From: Cristatella mucedo
Lineage: Eukaryota > Bryozoa > Phylactolaemata > Cristatellidae
Direction of reading: 5' to 3'
Assembly (NCBI GenBank): GCA_009760855.2
Contig: WPIO01000063.1
Coordinates: 1,857,001 to 1,921,000 of the forward strand
DNA: 64,000 nt
The notes beneath the pieces are model-generated. The model was not told where the DNA came from. It ran no database searches and saw only the letters and a list, made by a program, of their open reading frames with translations. Below are positions 41,816-51,384 of this stretch, piece after piece; the first letter of the stretch is position 1; each line of letters starts with the position of its first letter. The position numbers and the translations under genes are program-made.

Positions 41816-42358
41816 TCAGCATGCAAATGTGGTTAGTGGCAGCATGCACAGTGTCAGCACGAAGAAGCACGTGAATAACGAATCACAGGGACCCACTAAA
41901 TGCTGTCCTAAATAGGTGTGTTTTAGGTTCCTTTTAAATGTGGTCAGGTCAGGAGATGTTCTGACGCAGGTCGGGAGGGAGTTCCAGGCTTTAGGAGCAT
42001 AAAAACTAAATGCACGGCCTCCAAAGGATTTAAGGTTTGTACGAAGTATTTGTAGACTGTTGGATTCCGAAAAGCGGGTGGTACGATGCTTGGCCTGATG
42101 GGGTAGTATATCTGAGAGATAGGCTGGAGCCATAGAATGAAGGGACCTAAAAGTGAGCGACAAAACCTTGAAGTCAATCCGTTGCTTGACTGGTAGCCAG
42201 TGCAGGTCGGCGAGAAGTGGAGTAATGTGGCAACTGCGACGCTCACGACAGACAAGTCTAGCTGCCGAGTTTTGCACCAGCTGCAATCGCCTGATCGCAC
42301 ACGCTGGTAGGCCAGTAAGCAGTGAGTTGCAGAAGTCGAGACGGGATGTCCAATGCAT
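41816..42358 (-). CDS. LINE family B post-RT segment
   Basis: 180 codons: RLDFCNSLLTGLPACAIRRL, QLVQNSAARLVCR, HITPLLADLHWLPVKQRIDF, YLSDILPHQAKHRTTRFSES, then [20 protein letters not shown]. This is the reference for the many family-B fragments in the window. Confidence 0.88.
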   Translation of the reverse strand: MHWTSRLDFCNSLLTGLPACAIRRLQLVQNSAARLVCRERRSCHITPLLADLHWLPVKQRIDFKVLSLTFRSLHSMAPAYLSDILPHQAKHRTTRFSESNSLQILRTNLKSFGGRAFSFYAPKAWNSLPTCVRTSPDLTTFKRNLKHTYLGQHLVGPCDSLFTCFFVLTLCMLPLTTFAC

Positions 42359-42464
42359 GGACCAACTTAGATGTGGTATCTTTATCTAAACAAGCCCGAA
42401 TTTTATCAATGTTATGAAGCTGAAAATAGGCGGATTTGACTGTGGAGCTGATATGGTCGTCTAA

Positions 42465-43325
42465 CTAGAGGTCGCTTTGGAATATGACACCTAGATTTCG
42501 AGCTGATTCGACAGGAGATATGCTGGCAGAGCCAATTTTGAGAGTCAGCCTGTCCAATCTCTGGATCACACTGGGTTTGCCCATGACTAGTACGTTACTT
42601 TTGTCATCGTGTAGTTTTAGAAAATTTGCTGCCATCCATGTGCGGATGTCATCAATGCATGCAGCACGTGAGTTGAGAGAATTTGAGGTGCTCGAAGGCT
42701 GGGAGGGATGAAAGCAAAGGTACAACTGAGTGTCATCCGCATAGAAGTGAAATCCTAGATTGTGCTTGGCAATCACATCAACAAGAGGGAGAGTATAAAC
42801 CGTGAAAAGAACCGGACCTAGCACGGAGCCCTGAGGTACTCCATATTTTAGAGGCACTTCAGATGATCTTTGTCCATTCTCGTCAATACTCTGGAGTCTA
42901 CCACTAAGACAGGACCTGAACCACTGCTGAGCAGTGCCAGTGATGCCTAGGCGAGATAAGAGGCGCTCGAGAAGTACTTTGTGATCGATGGTATCAAAAG
43001 ATGCCGAAAGATCAAGCAAAACAAGCAGAGACACTCTACCCATGTCTGCATTCCTAAGTAGGTCGTTGTATACCATAAGCAATGCTGACTCTGTGGAGTG
43101 ATTAGCTCTAAAGCCAGACTGGAACTTACTAGCAAGGTGTGAGGTTTCGATATACGAGTTCAGCTGGTCCGCCACGACCCGTTCGAGTGTCTTTGATGAG
43201 AACGGTAGAAGGGAAACTGGACGGTAGTTGCTCAAGTTCTCTTGGTCAAGTGAAGCTTTCTTGAGAAGTGGCCTGACTACAGCTTTTTTGAAAGGTACTG
43301 GGACATGACCTGAGGCTAATGACAT
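42465..43325 (-). CDS. LINE family B reverse transcriptase (broken ORF)
   Basis: 286 codons: [89 protein letters not shown] and [14 protein letters not shown]. All seven core RT blocks can be seen, so only the frame breaks on either side prevent a full ORF2. Confidence 0.9.
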   Translation of the reverse strand: MSLASGHVPVPFKKAVVRPLLKKASLDQENLSNYRPVSLLPFSSKTLERVVADQLNSYIETSHLASKFQSGFRANHSTESALLMVYNDLLRNADMGRVSLLVLLDLSASFDTIDHKVLLERLLSRLGITGTAQQWFRSCLSGRLQSIDENGQRSSEVPLKYGVPQGSVLGPVLFTVYTLPLVDVIAKHNLGFHFYADDTQLYLCFHPSQPSSTSNSLNSRAACIDDIRTWMAANFLKLHDDKSNVLVMGKPSVIQRLDRLTLKIGSASISPVESARNLGVIFQSDL

Positions 43326-43459
43326 TAATTATGTTATTTATGCATGGCAGCAGTAGATCAATGCAACGTAGGAGCAGGACAGTTGGAATATGGTCCAGAG
43401 GACTTGTTGTCTTCTTTGATTGAGATACGAACTTAAGGACTAGATCACTAGTGACCTGC

Positions 43460-44488
43460 TTAAATGCAGACATTGAGGTGCAGCCAGGAACAGCATTCTA
43501 GTGGGGAGGTTGTCATCGCAGGGATGGATTCCCTGATCTTGTCTATCTTCTGCACAAAGAATCGAGAGAAGCGATCGGCTAGATCATCATTAGGATCATC
43601 AGATAAGGAGCTAATCTGGGAACGGTTGAGGAGATAACTTATTGTCGACATCAGCATTTTTGGATTGTGCATCTGTGATTCAACAATGTTTTTATAAAAG
43701 CTAGACTTGGCCTTTGCTAGGATCGATTGGTACGACCTACAGTAGTCTTCATATGCCTGTCGATGGACAGTTAGTCCGGATCTTTTGTATGCTTTTTCAA
43801 GCTTTCGTTTAGTAGACTTGGCTAGTTTAATGTCTGCGGTAAACCATAGGCCGTCTGGGCGGGGTCGCACAGTGCGCTTTGTCAGAGGGGCAAACTCGTC
43901 TAGCGTGTCAGCTAGTGTCGAGTTGAAGCTATCTACCAATGATGACAGATCGGAGGGAGGATTGAGCAGCAGAGGTGAAGCAGATATTCTCGCACGGACA
44001 GCATCGATGTCAAGGGTCTTGAGGTTTCGCGATTCACAGATTATTTTAGAGGAGGATGTGGGCACACACTGTAGATTGAATGAGATCTGCATGTGGTCAG
44101 ATAAGCAGGATTTGGTAATAGTTGGTGATGACAAAGGGCAGTTGTATGAGAAGATCTGGTCGAGTGTGTGACCCTTGATGTGGGTAGGGCCATGCACATG
44201 AGCCACAAGAGACAATGAGTCAGTCAATGCACGAAATTCGGTGCTGAAAGCGTCAGATAAGTTATCAAAGTTAACGTTGAAATCACCCATAACGAGAAAG
44301 GATCGATTTCTTGCACACAGAATCGAAATGAGATCGGAGAAATCTGAGATAAAGGAGGATTTGGTACCTGGTGGGCGATAGACTACTGCCACTATCGGTA
44401 GCTTGTTTTCGGGTGAGACCAAAACAATTGATTCAAAAGACTGCTTCGAGGGTACCGCAAATGGCTTGAAGTTGAATTTCGAGCGCAC
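43460..44488 (-). CDS. LINE family B endonuclease (broken ORF)
   Basis: 342 codons with VVAVVYRPPGTKSSFI, FLVMGDFNVNFDNLSD, GHTLDQIFSYNC and CLSDHMQISFNL (SDH motif). The frame is open further upstream to the TGA noted in the parent entry (LLALTETWLKS is readable). Followed by a Lys-rich linker. It ends in a frameshift at LECCSWLHLNVCI. Confidence 0.85.
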   Translation of the reverse strand: MRSKFNFKPFAVPSKQSFESIVLVSPENKLPIVAVVYRPPGTKSSFISDFSDLISILCARNRSFLVMGDFNVNFDNLSDAFSTEFRALTDSLSLVAHVHGPTHIKGHTLDQIFSYNCPLSSPTITKSCLSDHMQISFNLQCVPTSSSKIICESRNLKTLDIDAVRARISASPLLLNPPSDLSSLVDSFNSTLADTLDEFAPLTKRTVRPRPDGLWFTADIKLAKSTKRKLEKAYKRSGLTVHRQAYEDYCRSYQSILAKAKSSFYKNIVESQMHNPKMLMSTISYLLNRSQISSLSDDPNDDLADRFSRFFVQKIDKIRESIPAMTTSPLECCSWLHLNVCI

Positions 44489-45120
44489 GACAATAGCAAC
44501 TCCACCTCCAGTTTTGATTGATCTAGGGGTGTGAAAGAACGAGAAACCAGATGGAGTTGCGTCTTTAATTGTCGGGCAGTTTATTGATTTCAGCCAAGTT
44601 TCAGTTAGGGCGAGCAGGTCGATACCATTTTCAGAAATAAGGTCGCTTATTACTAGAGGTTTATTTCACATTGAGCGAGGATTCCAAAGGCAAGCGTTGT
44701 CTTGCCGATGGGGTTACAACAGGCTTGATGACCACTAAGTTTAAGAAATATACAGTGACGCATGTGGGGGAGCGTACTGATCGGTTCGAGACAACGCTAG
44801 GAATACCGAACGAGCGGGTACTCAGCTTGCAGGTTCCGCCCAACGAGCGGTGTCTGAGCTGGCGGTTACGGCCACCGCGGCGGCTACGGGGTGCTTTTCT
44901 TTTGTTAATGCATAGTTCATGAATCTTAGCAACAACATTAATATCTAGGAATGCATTTGATATGACGAAGCGATAACAGCTGCTGACGATTATAACTAAC
45001 AAGCAGGTTACTAGCCGCCGGCAAAGCTAAGGCAGCCGCCAGCGTGGGAGACCCAGCAGCCCGAAGCGATAAGCGTTTAGATGTCCATAGGCACGTAATT
45101 TCTTGCGCGCTACGGTCAAA

Positions 45121-46130
45121 TAACAATCAGAATAACTTTAAACAGGTCTTAGCTGTATCGTTTCCGTATACGATGTTCGCAAGAACTTCGGTTTTCGGAA
45201 GAATTCTGCAACGAACAAGAACGCACGTTAGAGCGTTCTATGTCAGGAGGCGAGAATAAAATCAAACGAAATCATCAAACGAAAGAATCACTCATTAAAC
45301 GAAAGAATTCATGAGAGTTTCCACCTATTGGTGCCATACAATGACAACGGTCTCCAGTACAGATTTCGTGCGACTTGCTTCTCGAATTGCTGAAGTTCCG
45401 GCTTCGCGGTGTATCAATGGGGGCATCTAGCATGCAGATAAAGCAAGGGGCAACCGGTGCAAAAATTATCACACTTTAATCGCCGAGGAAGAGCCTTTTG
45501 TTTTGTTAGCTAGAGGGTAACGCAGAATGGCCTGCATACAGTGCTTGAAACCACAAGAGCACCCGGCCATTGACCTAGTGGCTTAAATATTAGTGATGAA
45601 AAACATGCTTGTATTGAGCCCTGAGAGAAACAAATATCTTTCTACCCACTTAACATGTGTAGGAAACGGAACGGTCTAGAAGGCTTCAGGTCATTCCAGT
45701 CATGATGGCCCTACAAATGCAAAACAATATCTTTCATTCATTGAGCCCTGAATTACTTACGCGAATGCTTGGAATCAGCTTCTGAACTTCAGTTCGTCGC
45801 CACCAAATACAGCGTACCTAACGGTCATTGGTCTTTGCAGTCACGTGGTACCGGGAAAGCTAGAGCTACGAAGCGCAGCTAGAGAGTCGTAGCAGCCGCA
45901 CCGATGTATGCTCGTGCGTCGATAATAGCATACAACGAGAGGAATGAAGAACGTCCATACCTTAATAACAGTAAAAAGTCCACCTGCTGTTAACGTTGGG
46001 CAGTAGATGGGCACATACGTGCAGCATTATCCATAAATGATACGAAGTCCGGGTATTTCCGGATCCTAATTATTGTAATTGAGGAGCTGCTAATAATCTC
46101 AAACATTGTAATAACTGATCAATTTAGAAC
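45121..46130. other. Intergenic with one family-B-type hairpin remnant
   Basis: 45595-45670 (ATGCTTGTATTGAGCCCTGA, CTTTCTACCCACTTAACATG) looks like a diverged family-B 3' end on the - strand. The rest has no recognisable feature. Confidence 0.4.
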
Positions 46131-47090
46131 GAACCCATATGAATACCAGAATGCAGTATTTTATTTGTATGCAGATGACACATCTATACCTCTGCTTTGA
46201 CCTCTCCTGCCCGTCCAGCGCGTTCAACTCTCTGAACTTTGTTGCTCCTTGTATTGCTAACATTCGCACTCGGATAGAAGCAAACATTTTCAAAATTAAA
46301 TAACGATTCAACCAACTTAATATTACTGAGAAAAATTAGGTGTTCCTTAAAAAATTGTAAACTTAATTCTCGAGATGAGCTTGGCCAGCACATTTCCTGT
46401 GTCTTTCACACGCAATCTTGGCGTCCTGTTCCAAAACGACCTCTCCAATGGACGCCCAAGCAAGCTTCCGTGAATGCGTGACATCCGTTCTCAATTTTTT
46501 TATAACACCACTCGCAGGTCTTCCGGCCTGTGCAACAACGAACTAAAAGTTGTGTTAAACACTGCAGCCAGGCTTTACTGTCGTAAACGTCGCAGCTGCT
46601 ACATTACACCACTTCTTACCAAAACTTCACTGGCTCCCCCGAAGCAGTGTAATAACTTTTAAGGTTCCGTCACTCACTTTTAGGTTCATCAGCTCACGTT
46701 TGCTCCGACCTATCTATCCGAACCACTCCCCAATTAGGCTAGGCATCGTACGACCCGCTCTCCTAATTCTAGTTCTTTAGCTGTACCTCTATCGAAGCTT
46801 AAATTCTGTGGCGATCGTTCCTTCAATTCGCACTCTCCAAAAACTTAGAACTCACTGCCCACTGACGTTACGACATACCCTGACTTGACGGCATTTAAAA
46901 AAATGCCAAAAAGCCACCCATTTTACGCAGCATTTGCCTAGTTTGCGTGAATTGTCTTTTTCGGTCGCCGGCGCGCTGACACTGTTCATCTGATCACTAA
47001 CTAATTGACACGCTTCCTTGCAGCATATTTGAATCCCTAGCGTAGGAGACTAATTCCTCAAGCAGGCACACAACAAATTTCTTATTGCTA
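46131..47090 (+). mobile_element. Degenerate LINE family-B-like copy, RT end to 3' UTR
   Basis: Fragments read FYLYADDTSIPLL-like after ACTGATCAATTTAG, then VLNTAARLYCRKRRSCYITP and PLLTKTSLAPPKQ, the family-B LVQNSAARLVCR...LHWLPVKQ region. Many frameshifts. Confidence 0.72.
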
Positions 47091-47432
47091 TGATATTGAT
47101 TAGCATTAACCGTACGGCACACCTGTAATCCGGTTGGGGATACTGACGAGCGGCCGGATCACTCCGCACCGGAACTCCGCATCTTGGCTCGCGAGCTTCG
47201 TCCCTCTACTTACCCTGGCGAATGGGCGTCGTCGCCCATCTGGCGTCGAGTCAAAGGGCACTCTTTGCCCGAGCTGGGCGTACCCGAGCCCTGTTGGCAG
47301 TGTCGCGTTACAGCTGCCCAAGGCTGTTGAACTCTGCTTGGGTACTTAACTACACTTCCCCTTTGAATCGAGTAGAAGCTACTATGCTAAATATAGCTCT
47401 ATGATAAATACATAATCGACCGACTAAAGCTT
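47091..47432. other. GC-rich unique-looking segment
   Basis: CpG-containing sequence without repeats I recognise and without a convincing ORF. It abuts the TIR element that starts at 47433. Confidence 0.35.
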
Positions 47433-47983
47433 AAGCCGGGTTTACCCGGCGAGTCTTGCTGTCTACCTGTTGGTGTCCTACTCGAGCTTCGGTGTAGTTG
47501 TCGTTAAGTGTATGGGTGTTCGATCACCAAATCTGCTGGAGTGCAGCGGCCCGAGAGTCGGGGAAAACTCAACGAAGACTCCAAGGACGAACTCGGTTCT
47601 ACTTCTTGGTCACGACTCGGGCAAACAGCCAACAATCGGCACCGTGAAGGGCACGCCTTCTTAGTTGTTTTGAAAAGCATGGCCGACGATTCGCGAAGTC
47701 CCTGTTTAGGTAATTGCCGCGACCTCATCGTGTAAGAATAAGAAAATGAATCGGCAGGCGATAAAGGCAACCGTGGTAGGTAAAAGTTCTCCGGGAGGTG
47801 TCTCGCAGAGGGCCTCTTCTACCTCCCCCAAACATAAGTGTTGCCCGCACCCCCCTCGCTGATTGCTCTGGGAGCTAGTATCGAGCCAGACTTTGTGGAT
47901 GACTGACCGCGCAGAATGACCGAAGTAGGGCAGTAGTAGAACATTAATAGGTAGAAAGAAAGACTCGCTGATAAACCCGGCTT
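47433..47983. mobile_element. 551-bp element with long terminal inverted repeats
   Basis: AAGCCGGGTTTACCCGGCGA at the left end and the reverse complement of the right end, AAGCCGGGTTTATCAGCGAG, stay alignable for about 50 nt (GAGTCTTGCTGTCTACCTG against GAGTCTTTCTTTCTACCTA). Its GC-rich interior has no transposase motif, so it is a MITE-like element. The target duplication is unclear (TTAA at left and TTTA at right if the end is GCCGGG). Confidence 0.75.
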
Positions 47984-48087
47984 TAGCGATCGCCAGTCAT
48001 ACCGGCTTAGTTAGTTTTCCTAACGCCACGGGGTATAAACGGTAGGCCCCTGCCTGGAGGGGAAGGGCTCCACTATCTATAAATATT

Positions 48088-48190
48088 AAAAAAATATAAT
48101 TCATTTATATAGCGCCCTAAGAGAACTTAATCACTAATCAGGCGCTTCACATATGCCTCGGGGCTCTGTAGTGAATAGGCTACACCCTCG
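48088..48190 (-). mobile_element. SINE2 3' part
   Basis: ATAATTCATTTATATAGCGC, CCTAAGAGAACTTAATCACT, CAGGCGCTTCACATATGCC and GGGGCTC match the SINE2 hairpin end and B-box edge. Confidence 0.65.
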
Positions 48191-48439
48191 ACGTCAGAGT
48201 TACATTTAAAGCTTGCTTTCATAGTTAGAAGATTTTCAATGTTTTTAATTGAGACTTTCTATAAATATTTTTATGACATTTGAAGTAGGCCCGGTCCCTA
48301 GTTCTAAGCAGGGCCGTAGAAAAATGGCCGAAGGGCAACTTAGGGCTGTTTCCGGATACCTAAAAACCACCTTTTAAATGACGTACTTTTCAAACTTTCC
48401 TTGAATTATCGTATCATATTTTGGAATATTTTGATCGGT

Positions 48440-49300
48440 AGATTCGCCTGTTAGGTTGAGCCGTTCAAATGACGGTAGACGAGCGATGGGACCACCCCAA
48501 GGGTTCTCGCGCGTACCACCGACGCGTCTCCTACTTTACCGCCGCGACCCACGTGGCCAGACAATTCTTCGCTTTTAGACATATTAATTGCGAGGTTATT
48601 TGGTTTAAGATACTTAGGGCGGAAATTAAAAAAATTATGAGATTCTCACAAATATAACACGATTGTCAGAATTGTTAGTTTATAGAGGTCAATGGCTTTT
48701 GACCGCGGGACTCAAGGCAGTTTGCCACGTGTGCAGCAATAGCGTTGTGTGACCGCTGCCGATTGGTTATCCCCATGCCCCTTCACGCACGCCTGCGTTC
48801 TTATACACCCGCCCCGAGCAAGCGTTCCGCCATGCCCGTTACTTCAATTGAGGCTTAGGCTGGTACTTATCTCAGGCGTAAACAAGTTTCCGCCGATTCT
48901 CCGTCCACTATAAAGGTACTGCGAAGACCGCCGATGTTAATAACTGTAACCGCGCAGATGTTCACCGTCCCGTCCCCCCCCCCGGTTCTCTACCGGCGGA
49001 CGGTGTAGTGCAGCGCTGCCGTGCGGTGAAAACCCCAAGCGGCCACAACCAAGCGGTGCCGAAAGCGACAGTTTATTGTGGGCCTGTTAGTAGCTGTTAC
49101 GCGCCGGCGCAAGCGCTTTGTGCTGCGCGAACCGGACCGACGAAGTTGACTGCGGCGAACTCTCGAAGCCCCACGATATAGCTACCCTACGCCCGCGTTG
49201 CTAGCATAGGTCCCGACCCCGAAGGCGGACCGCTACTGCACCGCAAGATCGGTAATTGACGAAGGCGCTAAACCCGCCTGTGCCTCACACTATTTTCAAT
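48440..49300 (+). promoter_or_regulatory. CpG-rich, promoter-like stretch
   Basis: GC- and CpG-rich sequence free of recognised repeats. It has GATTGG (an inverted CCAAT) near 48761 and TATAAAG near 48907, and lies 2-3 kb upstream of the first coding exon of the C7orf25 homologue on the same strand. Use as its promoter or first non-coding exon is inferred only. Confidence 0.35.
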
Positions 49301-49444
49301 GTCTGCACGATTTTTCCAATGTGCTTATCCCTGCTCAAATGTTAAGTGTAGTCAAATTGTGTGATCGCGAACCGATTGAATTGCACTGCCTCCAACATGT
49401 GCCAAGTGCCTAGCCAGAAACGACATGTGCAGAGTGCCTAGAAA

Positions 49445-49745
49445 TAATAATAATAACAGTAACGCACTTGATAAAGCGCCCTCAGAGAACTCAAATCTGT
49501 TTCTAGGCGCTTGACATTTGCTGCAAAGGAAACACGATCGAATGATCAGTGGTAGCATGCTCGATAAACAAACAAGATTATCATGGTTAGGGGTGACATG
49601 TACAGGGTGAGCATGCAAATGTGGCTAGTGGGAGCATGCACAGTATCAGCAAGCATAAGCACATAAAGGACGAATCACAGGGATCGGCTAAATGCTATGA
49701 TAAATAGGTGCGTTTTTTATTTCTTTTTAAATGTGTCAGGTCTGG
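49445..49745 (-). mobile_element. LINE family B 3' end
   Basis: AATAATAATAATAACAGTAA tail, hairpin arms AAAGCGCC and GGCGCTTGACATTTGCTGC, the 3' UTR (GGTTAGGGGTGACATGTACA) and the last codons as far as TTTTAAATGTGTCAGG. Confidence 0.88.
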
Positions 49746-49864
49746 GGATGTAGTGACAGAAGTCAATAGTGCAAACAACATATGCTTAAAAAAGGATTTA
49801 GTTCTGGTAGTGGGCTGCATACATACATGCATACAGGTATGCACGAACACGCCCACCGGCAAAC

Positions 49865-49882
49865 ACACACACACACACAAAT
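49865..49882. repeat. (CA)n microsatellite
   Basis: Short CA run within a region of TACATACATGCATACA. Confidence 0.85.
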
Positions 49883-50105
49883 ACGTGTTTTGTTATTATG
49901 TTAATTAATGACTATTGTTCGGCAAGGAAATGCAAAGGGGCCTTTGAACCTGCAGTGGAGCGTGAGCTTTGACCTTGCTTGAGCCAGCTCATCATAGTTA
50001 AGAAGCATGCTCATTTTGGAAGAGTACTGCCAAGCTTGGAGAGCAGGGTTGAGCTGCCGCCCAGCTAGGCCCTTGTGTGCTTGTTAAAAGGTCAGATTGA
50101 ATAAC

Positions 50106-50195
50106 ATGTGTTGGCTCTGGGTTGAGGTGCCAGCTGTTCACGACTCAGGTCGTGGGTTCGAGTCCTGCAGTAGGCAATCCTGTATTGTCCACTTC
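50106..50195 (+). mobile_element. SINE1, left half (split by a hAT element)
   Basis: GGTCGTGGGTTCGAGTCCTG, CAGTAGGCAATCCTGTATTG and TCCACTTC correspond to the SINE1 B box and left stem of its hairpin. The right half resumes at 50754. Confidence 0.75.
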
Positions 50196-50745
50196 CAGAG
50201 GCGAAGTCAAAGGGCTGCCACCCTCCTGGCCTGTTAGGTGGGAGCCGAGTCTGACACCCGGTCCGGTGGCCAGCGGCCGTGCTTGTGTGGCGGCAATGGC
50301 ACGGTTTGGCAAAATCGGAGCACGTGGTGGATATTGTGAAACAGTGACTGATCGACATTGCTTCTCGGCCTTATGGCTAAGATCAAAGTTCACGGCGGCT
50401 GGCCCCCTGGTGCTTGGCTAGGCTGCACGACACCCGGCAGGGCTTGGCCCATGGGACGGCAGCGCAAAAAACAGTCCACAAGTGTTTGCCGGCTACAAGC
50501 GGCACCTCTACGAGCATTCGAGTGGTCGCTGGCTCTGTGTCGAATCAACTAAACGGTGACTTTAAAGCTCATTCTACTGCTGACGAAATATCACGAAATG
50601 GCCCATCTGACCCGCCATTGCGGCATCATTTCTGCCAATTCTGGCTTGCCGAAGGCGCTGGGGCGTCTCAGTCCCCCCTTTAGAGGGGGGCTCCACCCCC
50701 AGACCCCCGTGCCACACCCATGCTCCAATCCTGGCTTCGCCTCTG
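50196..50745. mobile_element. 550-bp non-autonomous hAT-type element
   Basis: Terminal inverted repeats CAGAGGCGAAG at both ends, a hAT-like CAGRGG start. Flanking 8-mers TCCACTTC (left) and CCTACTTC (right) match at six of eight positions, as an aged 8-bp target duplication would. It sits exactly in the hairpin loop of a SINE1. The interior has a C/G-run palindrome (CCCCCCTTTAGAGGGGGG region, 50675-50700) and a U2 snRNA-like piece. Confidence 0.82.
50357..50390 (+). pseudogene. U2 snRNA 5'-end fragment inside the hAT element
   Basis: ATTGCTTCTCGGCCTTATGG then CTAAGATCAA matches the first 30 nt of U2 snRNA (ATCGCTTCTCGGCCTTTTGG, CTAAGATCAA) with two differences. Identity fades after GATCAAAGT, before the branch-point-binding GUAGUA, so it cannot be a functional U2 gene. 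Confidence 0.85.
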
Positions 50746-50753
50746 CCTACTTC

Positions 50754-50818
50754 AAGCAGTGTTTATAGCCGTTTAGGCTCTTCTGCCCTTATATAAATGA
50801 GGCTGTTGAATCAGCTAA
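50754..50818 (+). mobile_element. SINE1, right half
   Basis: AAGCAGTGTTTATAGCCGTT, TAGGCTCTTCTGCCC and AATGAGGCTGTTGAATCAGC continue the SINE1 that starts at 50106. Confidence 0.78.
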
Positions 50819-51255
50819 CCTTTCTTTATGCGAAATAAGGTGTGATATGCACAGTCGATTCTTGCCATTCTTTTCGAAACATGCTTTAAGTAGCTGGCTA
50901 TTGTGACAATGCTTTGCCATAAGACCTGAATGCCACATAGTATGCTCTTGTGCTGCATCTCAAGCCGGAACAGCCTAGACGATGACTTACTAATAAGGCC
51001 ACAAAGTTCGTGCAATACAACCAGCAGTAGAACTTGCAACTTACTTGACCTTTGAGTTTTCGTTGTGCCCCTTTATGTTTGCCACTCGTATAAAGCTTGC
51101 CGTGGGTCGGCTGTGACCAGTCGGTAGATCGAGTTGGGTGCAGTTTGGTTTGGCTTGTCCTTGACTTTAATTACATTGGTACATTGAGACATCGGTGGAT
51201 GGTACACCTAATGCTGCGCCGCATAATCTTTGCTAGATTGACAGTGAAACTATAC

Positions 51256-51384
51256 ATGGATGAACAATTATGTCTTGGCCAGCAACTCCTTGAACTGGCT
51301 GGTGAGCTGGTCACAAAGCTGGGCCCAAAGATGTACCACAAGCTGAGGCGACGCATATCGGCCGAGCTGAATTTTCTCGACCAG
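51256..51384 (+). CDS. C7orf25: C7orf25 homologue exon 1
   Basis: Starts at MDEQLCLGQQLLELAG and ends at GACCAG|GTTGGT, phase 0, in an alpha-helical segment KLRRRISAELNFLDQ. ATG at 51256 gives an N-terminus of the usual length; in-frame ATGs at 51199 and 51211 would add 19 or 15 residues and cannot be excluded. Confidence 0.82.

Larger units (their letters stand above)
41656..45120 (-). mobile_element. Long decayed family B LINE (CR1/L2-like)
   Basis: Reading from 45.1 kb downward: an endonuclease (44488-43460), a linker (43473-43246), RT (43325-42465), a post-RT segment (42358-41816), a 3' UTR, a terminal hairpin with perfect 8-bp arms (41676-41683 and 41710-41717) and a short AATAAT tail. 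Frame breaks separate the parts, and a TGA interrupts the first endonuclease motif (CLWNPRSM, stop, NKPLVISDLI) near 44680. The 5' limit is a guess. Confidence 0.9.
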
